Assembly: GCA_961205875.1 (NCBI GenBank)
Contig: OY540814.1
Coordinates: 12,816,993-12,880,992, forward strand
Source: Sialis fuliginosa
Lineage: Eukaryota; Arthropoda; Insecta; Megaloptera; Sialidae
Reading direction: 5' to 3'
DNA length: 64,000 nt
Position numbers and translations under genes: made by a program. Shown piece after piece: positions 11,910-23,620 of the stretch. Each line of letters begins with the position of its first letter. Position 1 is the first letter of the stretch. Below the pieces are notes generated by a model, which saw only the letters and a program-made list of their open reading frames with translations, ran no database searches and was not told where the DNA came from.

Positions 11910-12505
11910 GTTGTAAACTATCCTTTTTTTCAGTAAAAAAAGATTTGATTTCGAAAAATTTAGTTTTAATTTATATGCAGAACACATATACATTCAATTG
12001 AATTTTAAAGTAAATTTTGAAAGTAAAAAATTAGATATAATTTGGCCATCGCAATATCTTTAATATATACACGTCGTTTGCCTGTAAGTCGCACTCTATT
12101 ACTGTAACGAATGATTTGTTCACGCGTCTCTATATTTAAAACGAATGAATCAATGAAAAAGAATGATCAAATCTAACAATAAGTTATAATTAAAAAATAA
12201 AAACAAATAAGAAATAAGTAACTTTAATATGCAAATATATGAAAGTCAATTTATTAATATAATTATTGTTTACATATTATATTACATAAAAATTTTTATT
12301 AGCAATAAAAATCAATGACAACTATCTAATATCAAATCAAATTACCCACATCACATGCAAGTTTATTGCATATGAATATTATATATATAAATATGTGTAT
12401 ATACTATCCACACATATTTAGATAAGTATATATATGTATGTATATGTATATGACTGAATGGCATTCATTTTAAGTCTCGCACAGACCTGTGGAATAATCG
12501 CTACT

Positions 12506-14213
12506 GGGTCAATCCATATGAAATGGTCCAGCACTGGTTGCTCGATCATTCTAAAAAAAATTGATTTTTTGTGTGTAATTACCCTAACATGTTGGTAGTT
12601 CGAAACGATCATTATTTTAATTTTATTGTTTTTTGTTTTTGCGTGACGGCCATATTTGTTCTATAGGTCGCAGCATTTTTTGTACTTTAAAGGGTTTGCG
12701 GAAACTAAAATATCTCAGCTTCTATCAAACCTTTCAGCATCGGAGTAAAAGCAAATTATTCAGAATAAAACGGGCTACAAGATTACTTTTAGACATTTTC
12801 ACCTAAATATTATCCTAAAGGGTGAAATTTCAGCCTTAATTCTTAGTTCTATTTTTGAAAAAATCCCATTTTCAAGGGGATGTTTTTGCAAGAAGGGGAA
12901 AAGTTAACAAGTCAAATTATTTTTTACAAATAGGTGGGTACTAGTTGTATTCACACACCAAAGTTCAACTCTGAGACTTGCCCCCCTTTATTTCAAAAAA
13001 TTCTCAAAATTTGAAAATTTGAGAAAATGGCACTTTTCAATGCTAAATAACTCTGGTGGGGGACCAGATAAAAATCTGAAATTTTAGCCTATAATAGTAC
13101 TACATAATGGTATTATGTACCAAAAATTTTGAGATTGAAATTTGACTACAAGCAGTGGTATTGCAACCACAAAAATGCATGTTTCAATGAGCGTATACAT
13201 GTTGTGATTTTGTTTCAATAATAATTAAAACATGTTATATCTTTGTTATGAGTTACTTTAAGTTATTATATGTGTTATAAATTTTTAAAGCTGACCTAAT
13301 TTTCTATCTAAAAATAAAATATATATAGGGTGTCACCTTTGAAAAACAAAAGGTGACGTCATTTCCGGTTCAACCGGAAGTTACAGAAAATAAAAAATGA
13401 GATTTTAAAAACATTCAGAAAAAATACAATTTTTTTCTTCATTCAAGCATTCTTCTATTTCCAAGAAGAAAAAAGATAGTATTAGATATTATATTAATGT
13501 TGACACTCTGTATTAACATATGAACTCCTATTGAATATTGTGGTTGCAATACCACTGCCTGTAGTCAAATCTCAATCTCGAAAATTTTGGTACGTAATAC
13601 CATTATATAGTACTATTATGGGCTAAAATTTCAGATTTTTATCTGGTCCCCCACCAGAGTTATTTAGCTTTGAAAAGTGCCATTTTCTCAAATTTTCAAA
13701 TTTTGAGAATTTTTTGAAATAAAGTGGGGCAAGTCTCAGAGTTGAACTTTGGTGTGTGAATACAACTAGTACCCACCTATTTGTAAAAAATAATTTGACT
13801 TGTTAACTTTTCCCCTTCTAGCAAAAACATCCCCTTGAAAATGGGATTTTTTCAAAAATAGAACTAAGAATTAAGGCTGAAATTTCACCCTTTAGGATAA
13901 TATTTAGGTGAAAATGTCTAAAAGTAATCTTGTAGCCCGTTTTATTCTGAATAATTTGCTTTTACTCTGATGCTGAAAGGTTTGATAGAAGCTGAGATAT
14001 TTTAGTTTCCGCAAACCCTTTAAAGTACAAAAAATGCTGCGACCTGTAGAACAAATATGGCCGTCACGCGAAAACAAAAAACAATAAAATTAAAATAATG
14101 GTCGTTTCGAACTACCAACATGTTAGGGTAATTACACACAAAAAATCAATTTTTTTTTGAATGGCCAAGCAACCATTTAATTTAATTTTGGACCATTTCA
14201 TATAGATTGACCC
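12506..14213. mobile_element. Foldback element with two arms of about 670 bp
   Basis: A 1708-bp structure with outer ends GGGTCAATCCATATGAAATG and its near-complement. It is flanked by the 4-bp repeat TACT (12502-12505 and 14214-14217). The left arm (12506-13172) and right arm (13538-14213) are almost identical as inverted repeats over most of their length; by eye the inner 500 bp differ at only a few percent of sites. The outermost 80 bp differ more. The 365-bp spacer (13173-13537) has no ORF but holds a TGACGTCA palindrome at 13354-13361. Superfamily unknown; the arm length is unusual. Lying in the sima intron, it would be transcribed as a very long RNA hairpin in either direction. Confidence 0.85.
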
Positions 14214-16140
14214 TACTGCGGCGAATAATTCGCGCAGAAAAAATAAAGTACATACATGGCGGCTTATGTATGTGTTCAGATCGACGCGGCAGTTTATGTG
14301 AAATTTATGCAGCGTTTTTATTCGCCGGAAATTTAAAACGCGTTCAACAGCGTTTAAATCGCTGCCGCCCTTGTTTGAAGACCGAAAAAAGTAATATAAT
14401 TTGTAAGAAATTATCTTATTCAGTGGCGGACTAAGAAAAGTTGACATGGCGGATGTTAAGGACCCCCTCCTGCTCAAATTTATTTACTAATACATATATA
14501 AAAACATATTTTTATTTATTTTTTATATTTTATAATAAAATTATATTATTATAAAATAATGATCTTAGTAAATAAAAGAATTAATATTATAAACAATTTT
14601 AATCATAACTTCTTTTGAATATTGTTACAATAATCAATTGACTTGCGAATTCCAATGTCGCAACAAACGCTTCGGTTTATTGTTTGTTTCAGTTTATTTG
14701 ATATCCCACACGTCTTGGTATACAATTTTTTTTTTTTTTATTTGCTCCCTGCAGGCACCATTTTTGATTTAGAAAAAAAATAGAAAAAGGGTCAAATTTT
14801 CTATAAGTTATAATTATTTCTAGAATATATGCCAAATAAATGTAAGCGCGGTGAAACATGAAAACACAGTTTCGGCACGGCCGAATGATTCGGTCATTTT
14901 TTGGCCAAAAAACGGATTTTAAGCCGAAACTGTTTTCTATTTGATTTAAATTACAATTAAACATACAAAACATCAAAAGTTATTTAACAAACATTTTTCT
15001 GACAAATACTGTAATTAGAAAATAAAACTTTTTGTTACATTTGTTTTTAAAAACAAATAGCTTTTTTAATTTTAATTAAACATTTGAATTGTTTGAAGAG
15101 CTTTCGGGTGCGTTCCGAATTTGTTAAGGTTAGCAAAATTTGAATCTAAAAAGTATTCATGTTAAACTCAACTGATTATTTTACAAGTTCAAGTTAGGAG
15201 TCGATTGTTTCTTGTTTACGGTGAAAGATTCATTTAATTTAACATACTAAATTCTGTTTTCTTTATTGCAAATAATATTTTTGCAAATGAACAATCCTTA
15301 AAAAAATGATTATTTCATAATTGATATAATAATAACCTACAGAGACATAATTATAACTGTATTTGAGACGTTTTATGAAACTAGACATTTTTTTATTGGA
15401 TATTACCCAATAATTTATCGATTCCAAGTATTTAACTTTTTACTTTCATGTTCTGAAAATAACCGATATTTTATTTATAAAATCGTTTGAAAAAAATCAT
15501 ATATGTAAGTGTAACAGGATCTAATTTTTAGATTCAAATTCAATCAACCATAAAATTTTTTATTATAAATAATTATTTTGGAATACACATTATAAAGAAT
15601 ATTGATGAAAAAGCATGCACGAATATTTTCATTCTAATGTTAACATAGATATATACATATGTACAATATATTACATATATGTATAAATATGAGTTTGTTT
15701 ATCGAGACGCCCGCGCCATTATGTCTACGGCCGTTAAACGGATACCGGAACTAAGATTTTTTATGTAACATAGGTACGTACGAAAATGTAAACAGTTATA
15801 TTTGATCAGATATTGATAAATATTTCTTTATAACTTCAAGAAGCGGACAAGGATACGAATAAAATACCAGGAGGTTGTTGACACAAATTGAATACACGTG
15901 GAAAAACGATATAATACTTATTATGTAAACATATTTGAATATCAAAAGAACATTTTACTTATTGAATGTTTTTATAGATTCCAATCGCAATTAATTCTAT
16001 ATTTCTATATTTGACCTTTTGTGATATTTAAGTAATGTTATTTTAATTAAAATTATTTAAAAACAGTTCGCTGTGACGGAGATAGAATCTACATATATAC
16101 GTACCAGAGATTAGGGGCCGCTGAGATTGTCTTAACTAAA
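14214..16140. other. Intronic stretch with repeat fragments, no gene
   Basis: Positions 14214-14360 are GC-richer (GCGGCGAATAATTCGCGC palindrome, then words such as GCGGCAG) and may be an old repeat into which the foldback element inserted. Near 14435 is CAGTGGCGGACTAAG, typical of a hAT end. Positions 14745-14800 share CCCTGCAGGCACCATTTTTG with the element at 1576-2051. The rest is AT-rich and unrecognised. Confidence 0.5.
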
Positions 16141-16530
16141 GCGTCGATTACATTGAGCGAGTTTACAAGCTAACAAGCCAGCTTGTTAGCTTGTAAACTC
16201 GCTCAGTGTCATTATGTTCACAAGCTAACAAGCTGTTTGTAAACAATCTGCTACAAAAGTTGAAAGTCGGGCTACTTTACTCGCTGGCTTGTTAGCTTGT
16301 AAACTAGCCGTGTGTCATCATAGTAGATAGTTCGCTAGCTGCTAGTATCTCGGTGATTCCTGGTTTCAGTGTCTATAAAATGTATTCACAACACGTGGTT
16401 TACTCGCTATCTAGTTGGCTACTGAGCGAGGGGAAAGTTTTGTGTGTCATCATCACTATCTTACAAGCTAAGAAGCCAGCTTGTAACAAGCTGGCTTCTT
16501 AGCTTGTTAACTCGCTCAATGTAATCGACC
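16141..16530. mobile_element. Palindrome-rich inverted-repeat element
   Basis: Terminal inverted repeats built on GTCGATTACATTGAGCGAG followed by TTWACAAGCTAA. The interior repeats the 10-mer ACAAGCTAAC and its complement many times in both orientations, including near-perfect local hairpins at 16162-16203 (AGCTAACAAGCCAGCTTGTT) and 16464-16505. No ORF. No clear target duplication, so class is unknown. Confidence 0.7.
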
Positions 16531-16695
16531 CTTTAGACAACTTACTTGTGCTACTTTAAATTTAGTTTCTAAAATAAAACCAACAAAAAATAATATAAAT
16601 GAATGATGCCGCATCAAGTTATGTTGCATTAAAAAAAGTAAAATATATAACTTAAATCCAAAGCGAATAAAACGCAGTTCACAATATAGCACGAG

Positions 16696-16925
16696 TGACG
16701 TCATAGCAAATAATGTTACATTTTATGATAGAGCTCGAGTCAATTTGGCGACGACTGTATCTTCCGTTTGCACGGTAGCCAACACGGAACGCACGCGAAA
16801 ATTTGAGAAAAACTTATTTTCAAACAACCTTGAGAGCACGATTTATATCTTATTTCATTCATATAAGCGTATATCGATTTCAAATAACAAGGACTGTTGC
16901 GTATGCATTGTAGTCAATGACGTCA
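16696..16925. promoter_or_regulatory. Pair of TGACGTCA (CRE) palindromes
   Basis: Two perfect 8-bp cAMP-response-element palindromes, at 16696-16703 and 16918-16925, lie 222 bp apart around a GC-richer stretch with CGTTTGCACGG and GGAACGCACGCG. They could bind CREB/ATF factors as an intronic enhancer of the sima gene, or could be relics of element ends. Nothing else in the sequence separates these options. Confidence 0.3.
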
Positions 16926-17251
16926 TATCATTAAAACTTATTGATTTAAACGGGGAGGTTTTAATTCATTTGATCAACTAGAAATGATTTTTTAAAATAT
17001 CATTTTATCATTTTTATAAAAAAAATTAAAATGTTAATTGGCCAGTTCTGATAAAATACTTATACATTTTGGGTACCTATTAGAATATAATTTAAGTATT
17101 GAAAAAACTAATGAAAAGTTATTCAAAAATGTAATTAAATAATTAATAGCAACCAACAATCAAGACGGAGGGGGAGGACTTAGAAAACTGAAAAGGCATT
17201 ACTTAAAGCCAATATTTTTCGAATGATATGTATGTATACATCTAACTTATA

Positions 17252-17444
17252 GGGTCGATCCAGACTATCAAGCCGGTCTCGGTCCGATCTCGATTCGGTC
17301 TCGCTCCAATCAAATATAAATATACGATAAACAATGAAATCATTAACACTATAGGTATCGGTCCAATCACGCTCCGATACAGTTTTATTATACCATACTG
17401 AATATTTGTCTGGAAAGAGACCGGCTCGATAGCTGGATCGACCC
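17252..17444. mobile_element. GGGTCGATCC element, family B, copy 1
   Basis: A 193-bp element beginning GGGTCGATCCAGACTAT and ending GGATCGACCC, flanked by ATA on both sides. It shares CTCCAATCAAATATAAATAT and a block at 17332-17352 with the copy at 47623-47780, and GAGACCGGCTCGATAG with 23300-23620. The 3-bp duplications fit PIF/Harbinger. Overlapping reading frames here are chance. Confidence 0.75.
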
Positions 17445-17667
17445 ATAGTGCGTAGTATGGTAATAAAGCTGACATAAAAGTACCTTTCTAATCGTAAATA
17501 TATAGATTATTAACTTATATGCATTTTTATAATCCGGAAAACTAATTTAATAGGCTTTGCAACAAGCATTTCCGCCGCTCAGTAACAAATAACAAGTAGG
17601 TACAAAAGAATCAATTATGATAGTATCTCTAAAAGAGACCTACAGGTCTCAAGACAAATTTATTATA

Positions 17668-17998
17668 AACTAGCTGCTACCCACGGCTTCGCTCGCGTGG
17701 ATTTCGAAACCCCCATCCCATGATATTTTTTCCGACGGATCGAATAAAACTAATTACGACCCTTCATATGTGACAGGGGGTGAAATATTTATTACTAAAA
17801 AAATTCCCCATATAAATTTTTCAACCCTTAAGGGTTAAATTTTCGGGATACGAAGTAGCCTATGCCCTTCCTCGGGATGCCAGCTATCTCACTGCCAAAT
17901 TTCATCAAGATCGGTTCAGCAGTTTAGCCGTGAAAAGGTAACAAATAGACAGAGAGACAGACAGGCACACTTTCGCATTTATAATATTAGTATGGATA
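17668..17998 (+). repeat. Non-LTR retrotransposon 3' tail (RTE-like)
   Basis: Starts near AACTAGCTGCTACCCACGGC, passes through CGGGATACGAAGTAGCCTAT, then ATCAAGATCGGTTCAGCAGT and ACAGAGAGACAGACAGGC, and ends TATAATATTAGTATGGAT. This tail is widespread in insect genomes and is usually assigned to RTE or related LINEs. No reverse transcriptase is present, so it is a 5'-truncated or SINE-like copy. A diverged reverse copy is at 45120-45440. Confidence 0.75.
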
Positions 17999-19147
17999 AA
18001 ACAAATCTTTAAAGTAAAAACTAAAAACTAAAGTGATAAACATAAATAGAGTATTGTACAATTTTTCCAAAAATAATAATAATAATAATGTTATCTTATC
18101 GACATATCGGGAAAGTTATATCAATTGATTTGCTATATCAATAGTCAATAATATAATATAAATGATACTGTAATCCAAATATCTTGACAAATAAAATACT
18201 AATACAATTATTCACAACAGGTAAAATATTTCATAATAATTCTATTACATATTAAAAAATTATATATTATATGCATATGAAGAAGTATTTAAACATATAA
18301 TATGAAGTATTACTAACAATAAGATGATATTTTTAGTTTAATCAGATTAAATTAACATCAATTGTGATTTGTTAATAGTTTAATAATGAAGACAGTAATA
18401 GAACAATAACTATAATTCATATTTAAAAGTAATAAAGTCTTAATTATAAAAATAGTATAATATTATACACTTAAAGTGATCAGACGTACCAATTTTTCAG
18501 TACAGTAGTGATTATAATCTATTTGTACTAATGAAAATTATCGATGTCATATCTTTTATTGGAGACATTTATTGGATAACATTTCATATACTAGATAAGT
18601 ATATTATATTTCGTCCTATTATTTTTAAATTCAATGTTTTTCAGTTTAATATTCTATATCAGAGGGGATGTTAACCTCGCGGCTCATTAGACTTTAGAAT
18701 GCGGCCCGCGGCCCAATACTTACAGTTGATTTAAATTAATAATAATAAATTAAATTATGTAAAAAAAAATTCCAACTTTGCAAAGTATCTTTTTATTTTA
18801 ATGAAAATATATATGTTATTTTTGAATATACAAATAAAGCTTTTTTTGTTAGCTGAAAATTTCCTTTTTTACCGACAATTTTTTTCTAGGCGGGTAGTAG
18901 GATGGCTATGGCTAACAAATTCTCTTAGAGTGAATTTGATGGCACGTGTTTATATATGAGCTTCAAACACGCGGCCCGTTAGACTCTAGAATGCGGTCCG
19001 CGGCCCAATACTTACAGTTGATTTAAAATAATAATAATAATTAAAAAAATATGTAAAGTACAATTTTCGAGCTTTGCAAAGTATAGTTTTATTTTTGTAA
19101 ATTCGTTAATGAATATACAAATGTAAAATATATGTTATTTTTGAATA

Positions 19148-19681
19148 CAGTAAAAGCTCTTTATTCGCGGGGTATATGTTCCATAAATATGCCGCGAATA
19201 CAGAAACCGTGAATACGGAATGGTAACTTATATGGGATTATAGGGGATACGTTCCTAGGTGACAAAATAAATAAACAAATACAATATAAAAAAATCAATT
19301 TAATTGAAGTTTTTGACCATATTGATTAATTATTATCTTCAGGCTTAGGCAATGGTTTAAAGAATTTTGTAATTTTTTCTTGCTTGGCAGTTTTTAAAAG
19401 CTCCTTCAATTCAGACTGATATTCAGCAGTGGCATTAGCAATTTGCCTCTTAAAAATAAGACTTCGTTCCATAGACGGATCAATTTTCATAAAGAAATCA
19501 CAAACCCCTTTTGCCATTCTTAAACCTTCACTAAGATTTTTCAAATTAAATGTCACGTTTCCTGATTAGATCCGCGAATAAAGAAATCTTTAGCCGCGAA
19601 TATAGGAATTGGGTCGCATTTTTTTAATCCGCGAATAGTGAAAACGCGAATGAAGGAAGCGCGAATAAGGAGCTTTTACTG
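19148..19681 (-). mobile_element. pogo/Tigger-like element, internally deleted
   Basis: A 534-bp element with ends CAGTAAAAGCTCTTTATTCG and its complement (one mismatch), in a TA target duplicated at 19146-19147 and 19682-19683. CAGT ends with TTATTCGCG and subterminal GCGAATA repeats are typical of pogo-class elements. It retains only the 3' end of the transposase gene, on the minus strand. It is nested inside a hAT element. Confidence 0.85.
19326..19556 (-). pseudogene. C-terminal remnant of a pogo/Tigger transposase
   Basis: Open for 76 codons and ending in TAA. The peptide runs LRMAKGVCDFFMKIDPSMER, then LIFKRQIANATAEYQSELKE, and finishes QEKITKFFKPLPKPEDNN. Pogo and Tigger transposases commonly end with a helical segment followed by a (K)ITxFFK motif close to the stop, which this matches. 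The HTH/CENPB DNA-binding domain and the DDE catalytic domain are missing, so it cannot act as a transposase. The first Met is probably internal to the old protein. The frame is uninterrupted, which suggests recent origin from an intact donor copy. Confidence 0.65.
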
Positions 19682-20267
19682 TATATATAAAAAGCTTCTT
19701 TCGCTCGCTGAAAATTTCCTTTTTTACCCATGAATTTTTTTTCTAGGTGGGTAGTAGGGTGGCTATGGCTCGCAAATTCTCTTAAGAGTGAATTTGGTGG
19801 TACGTGTTTATATATGAACTTGACACCACTGTTCTACATTAACCTAAATATATAAACGACATCAACATAATATGTTTACGAATTTCTTATTTCCAATAAT
19901 ATTTTCCGAAAGATTTTTAGTTTCTAAAAACAAATTAAGTTTATGTAAACACTTTTTTAAGGTAGCCAAATGTTCTGACAAATAAACACGTGGCTTCAGA
20001 TATAGTAGTATTAGATGTTTTTCAGTATAGAATGAATAACTTAAAAAAACTATTTTATAAAAATGTTCATCCCAATGTAGACTTTGACCAAAGCAGTGAC
20101 GAACGAGCAAAAATAATTATAGAGAAAGATATACATATCTGATGTATATCTTTTTATTTTTATCGACTAATTCAGTAACAAAAAATATGTCCGAAGAATT
20201 CAAAATACATTCTGGCACGTGTGGTTTTTTTTAACGTTTGACTTATGGAATATATAGACCATTAAAA

Positions 20268-20272
<5 letters not shown>

Positions 20273-20304
<32 letters not shown>
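20273..20304. repeat. (AT)16 microsatellite
   Basis: Perfect dinucleotide run in the intron; likely polymorphic. Confidence 0.95.
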
Positions 20305-20306
<2 letters not shown>

Positions 20307-20482
20307 TACTAAATAACGTATGGAGAATTGTTAAGACACTTTAGTGTATTCTTAATTTGATGATAATGATGACAAATTATATCAGCTGACCGTTCTTTTT
20401 ATTGACAGCTGTGCACAAGCGTAATTTGTATGTACTTAGTTAAGACACAAAATTTAATAAAAACTCAGCAAATGGGTAGATT

Positions 20483-20593
20483 ATACGGTGTATTCCAAGT
20501 TAATTAAGACAGGAAATTTAACATGGGGGCAATTAGAAGTGTTTTTGTTGTTAAATTTCCTATGTCTTAATCAACTTGGAATACACTGTAAGT
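20483..20593. repeat. Short hairpin element
   Basis: Two arms of about 41 bp, ACGGTGTATTCCAAGTTAAT and its near-complement, enclosing about 25 bp. A small inverted-repeat element or hairpin-forming transcript; no ORF worth calling. Confidence 0.6.
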
Positions 20594-23299
20594 ATAATAA
20601 ACAAGCCGTGAGTTCGACTCTTGTGGTCCACACAACCAACTTCCCAACATGGTATGACTTTAAATACTTGAATACTGATTATTTATTGTTTCCATATAGT
20701 TTATGTGAATAATTTTTTTAATATGTAAATACATTTTTTAATAGAATTTGTTACACACACATACATAACAAATACACTTCGTGTTGGTAAGTTAATACTA
20801 CTATTTTGAGAATATGAAGATTATAAACTTGTTCCTATGATGCTTTTTTAAACATTTTTTTTTACATTGATTTATAAGACTAAATTTCCACAATGATATT
20901 GTAGAAGATTTACTTTGAAAACTGAATCTACTTTGTATTTATAATATTCAGGAATTCAATCACTTTTGTTGATTAAATAATTTATTATATAAAGACTAAT
21001 GACGCTCAATTTTTAAAGATTATTGTCGGTAGTATATATCATATTGACAGAGGTCAGTATCCAGAGTTATGCTTCTCTCACTTGCCGAAAGAATGAATAA
21101 TATGTTGACTTGTAGAATAGTAGAAAAGCTCGTGGTATTCCCACGTCGATACACGTGTAAAGGACAGACACACATACACACACAACTCTTTAACACTAGT
21201 GACATAGCTACACAAACAAGTAAAAATAGTTAAATGTGTTGACTAAAAACACCATCGATCTATATTAAAAACATACTTCATATGCTGAATTTTGTTACAC
21301 AAATAGTTAGGTATAAGAAGATTAAATATTTTTACATATGCAAACTCCCCGTTTAGCCCAAGAAACTAAGGAAGTGAAATTTTTCTCACCGGGATTATCT
21401 TTATTTGGGCATAAGAAATAACGTGTGAAAAGTCCATTGCGAAATCGTGTGCGCAAAAAAAGTTATTCAAGGTCAAAGGTTGCGAAAATCGTTTTTTTTC
21501 GATAGTTATCTCATAAACTATTGGTTTTACGGTAATTTTAGTTATTATGGAATTTGTTCTTTTAATTTTACATAAAAAAGTCCTTTAAAACGTTTCCGTA
21601 GGACCAATTTAGGGGAGGGTCCATTAAATATAAACAATTTTTGAAAAATTGTATAAGGGTTCGGTGACAATGTAAGTTTGAGAACCACTGATTTACATGA
21701 TTCAGATAATTTATCTTTACATGAAAATTTTAGTATAGGTATACATTTTCTCGACTATTTACTTTGTGGGATTAGTAGTTTTGTCTTTTGAACTACCATT
21801 TCAAATATCAAATAGACCCAAACACGAACACTTGTTTGAATAGGACACAAATTTTATAAACTGTTATACATTTCGGTAAATATGACGTTATTAAAATATT
21901 TAACATCAACTAACATTGAAAGTTTTATCCTGTAATTATATTTAATTTGTTTTCAACAATAGTAAGATGTCCTTGATTACTGAAAAATTTAATTGTAAAG
22001 CTGCTAACTGTACTGAAAGCTTTGTCCTTCATTTACTTGAAAATATTTTCGTTTTAAACATAACGTTGTTTTCAGGCTAATAATAGGATCATATAAACAT
22101 TAACATCCACTCAATTTATTTTCATTATAACAGAGAAGTGAAGTATACACATATTATAAAATAATTCATGATAATCTTATGACAGTATATATTTCAATTG
22201 ATACATAATAATATTATAGTTTAATCTATCTATATGGAATAATTAATAAATTGTTATAAAATATACACAGGCAATATTACTATACAATTATAATAATTAA
22301 TGAATCATATACGAGATACGAGTAGAGTAGAAACAGCATAAAATAGAGTTGACATTTAAAAAGAATAAAGAACATGTTAAAACAGGGTTGCATAAAAATA
22401 CGAGTTATTAAAAAATTCGTTCATTTGAAATTTAATAGAATTGTACATCTCTGGTGTCTGCCTAAAGTTATCAGACCTAAGTTGATGCTATTACACATAC
22501 ACCTGTTTCGCCAATATACTAATTTACTTGTTACTTTTTGAGCACAAGCTAGGGGGGGGTGGCAAGCGCCCCCCTGTCCCTCTGAGTACGCCCATGACTG
22601 TATGCAACAAAAAATACACATATTAAATAAAATTTCAGTCATAAGAACGGCAACAAAGTGTTCAAGACAGATGTTAGAAATTGTTCCTTATTAAAAGGGA
22701 ACATTATAATTAAAGGAAAAGTTTTGGCAGCACGCCTCTACCGTATTCTTGGCGGCTGACAATTTTCATTTCACTTTTAATGTTTGCATGTTATATTTTT
22801 AGTTCGTGTTATAGCGGTCGTTACTTCTACGAAAGATCGATAATTCTTACGCCAGGAATGCTCGTAAATATCAAATTTGATGTTAGTTCTGCACGTGAAG
22901 AATGGAATAAAAAAACACCAGAAACAATTAAATACCATCTACTAATTAAATTATATTTGAAATAGTATACAGACATATAACCAAACAATTATTGTAACTC
23001 TAGTCTTGTAATTTGAAGTAAATAAATATAGGTATCATTAATTAAATAATTATTCAATTATAGCCTGATATTAAATCAATACAACAATAATATTGTGACA
23101 GCCGTTCAGAAGCCAAAATGCCTATTTTCTTTCTTTCTATAATACTGATAACAAATTACTTTATTAGAAAATCATTTTTGTATCTTCTAGTTTAGTTTAT
23201 AGTTTAAAGGTGTATCCTTGTTCAAAAAGCACAGATATATTGATTAAAATATCACAAGTTTATAAATAAACATATTATGTATGTGCATTAAGTAACTAA
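20594..23299. other. Intronic stretch without a gene
   Basis: AT-rich. It contains an element end at 21659-21690 (TTTGAGAACCACTG, a common hAT terminus) without a matching left end. A C/G-rich patch at 22550-22595 (AGGGGGGGTGG, GCGCCCCCCTGTCC) looks like an element terminus. No coding exon seen. Confidence 0.5.
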
Positions 23300-23620
23300 G
23301 GGTCGGTCTAGACTATTGAGCCGGTTTCGCTTCAATCAAATCTTATGATATTCGCATTATCGCGCAAGAGATCACGTGGCTTTACTCGGTGATCAGTACT
23401 AGAAAGATCGAAGACGAACTGAAGTTCCTATTCACATTATGGGTACAATCTATGCCATGTTCTATCACACTCCAATAAAATATTCTTTGCACTATGCTGT
23501 ATCGCAGCGAGATTGGATCGAGACCTGACCGATACCTATAGTGTAAATGATTTAATTGTTTATTTATATTTGATTGGAGCGACACCGGACCGAGACCGGC
23601 TCGATAGTTTGGATCGATCC
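23300..23620. mobile_element. GGGTCGATCC element, family B, copy 2
   Basis: A 321-bp member with ends GGGTCGGTCTAGACTAT and GGATCGATCC and a TAA duplication on each side. It is longer than the other copies because of an interior segment, and the shared blocks run in inverted order relative to copy 1 near the right end (GAGACCGGCTCGATAG). Confidence 0.7.

Larger units (their letters stand above)
18660..19831. mobile_element. hAT-like element with internal duplication and nested insertion
   Basis: Ends CAGAGGGGATGTTAA and TTGACACCACTG, flanked by 8-bp duplications TTCTATAT (18652-18659) and TTCTACAT (19832-19839), 7 of 8. Inside is a direct duplication of about 300 bp. Unit 1 starts at about 18674 and unit 2 at about 18967; both carry CGGCCCAATACTTACAGTTG and later GTGTTTATATATGA. 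Unit 2 is split by a pogo-like element (19148-19681), so that insertion is younger. No hAT transposase remains. Confidence 0.8.

Noticed and set aside
14112-14477. Overlapping frames of 121 and 75 codons
   Set aside because: They run across the edge of the foldback element and old repeats; no domain or codon bias.
16745-16981. 78-codon plus-strand frame between the two CRE palindromes
   Set aside because: Composition is not clearly protein-like, no conserved motif, and no splice context; better explained as a GC-richer noncoding patch.
17180-17475. Two minus-strand frames with SDRDRLDSLDRPYK-type peptides
   Set aside because: They fall in the GGGTCGATCC element and simply translate its GGTCTCGGTCC words.
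20603-20640. GAGTTCGACTC resembling a tRNA B box
   Set aside because: The flanking T-stem does not pair and no A box or cloverleaf can be built upstream, so it is neither a tRNA gene nor a supported SINE.
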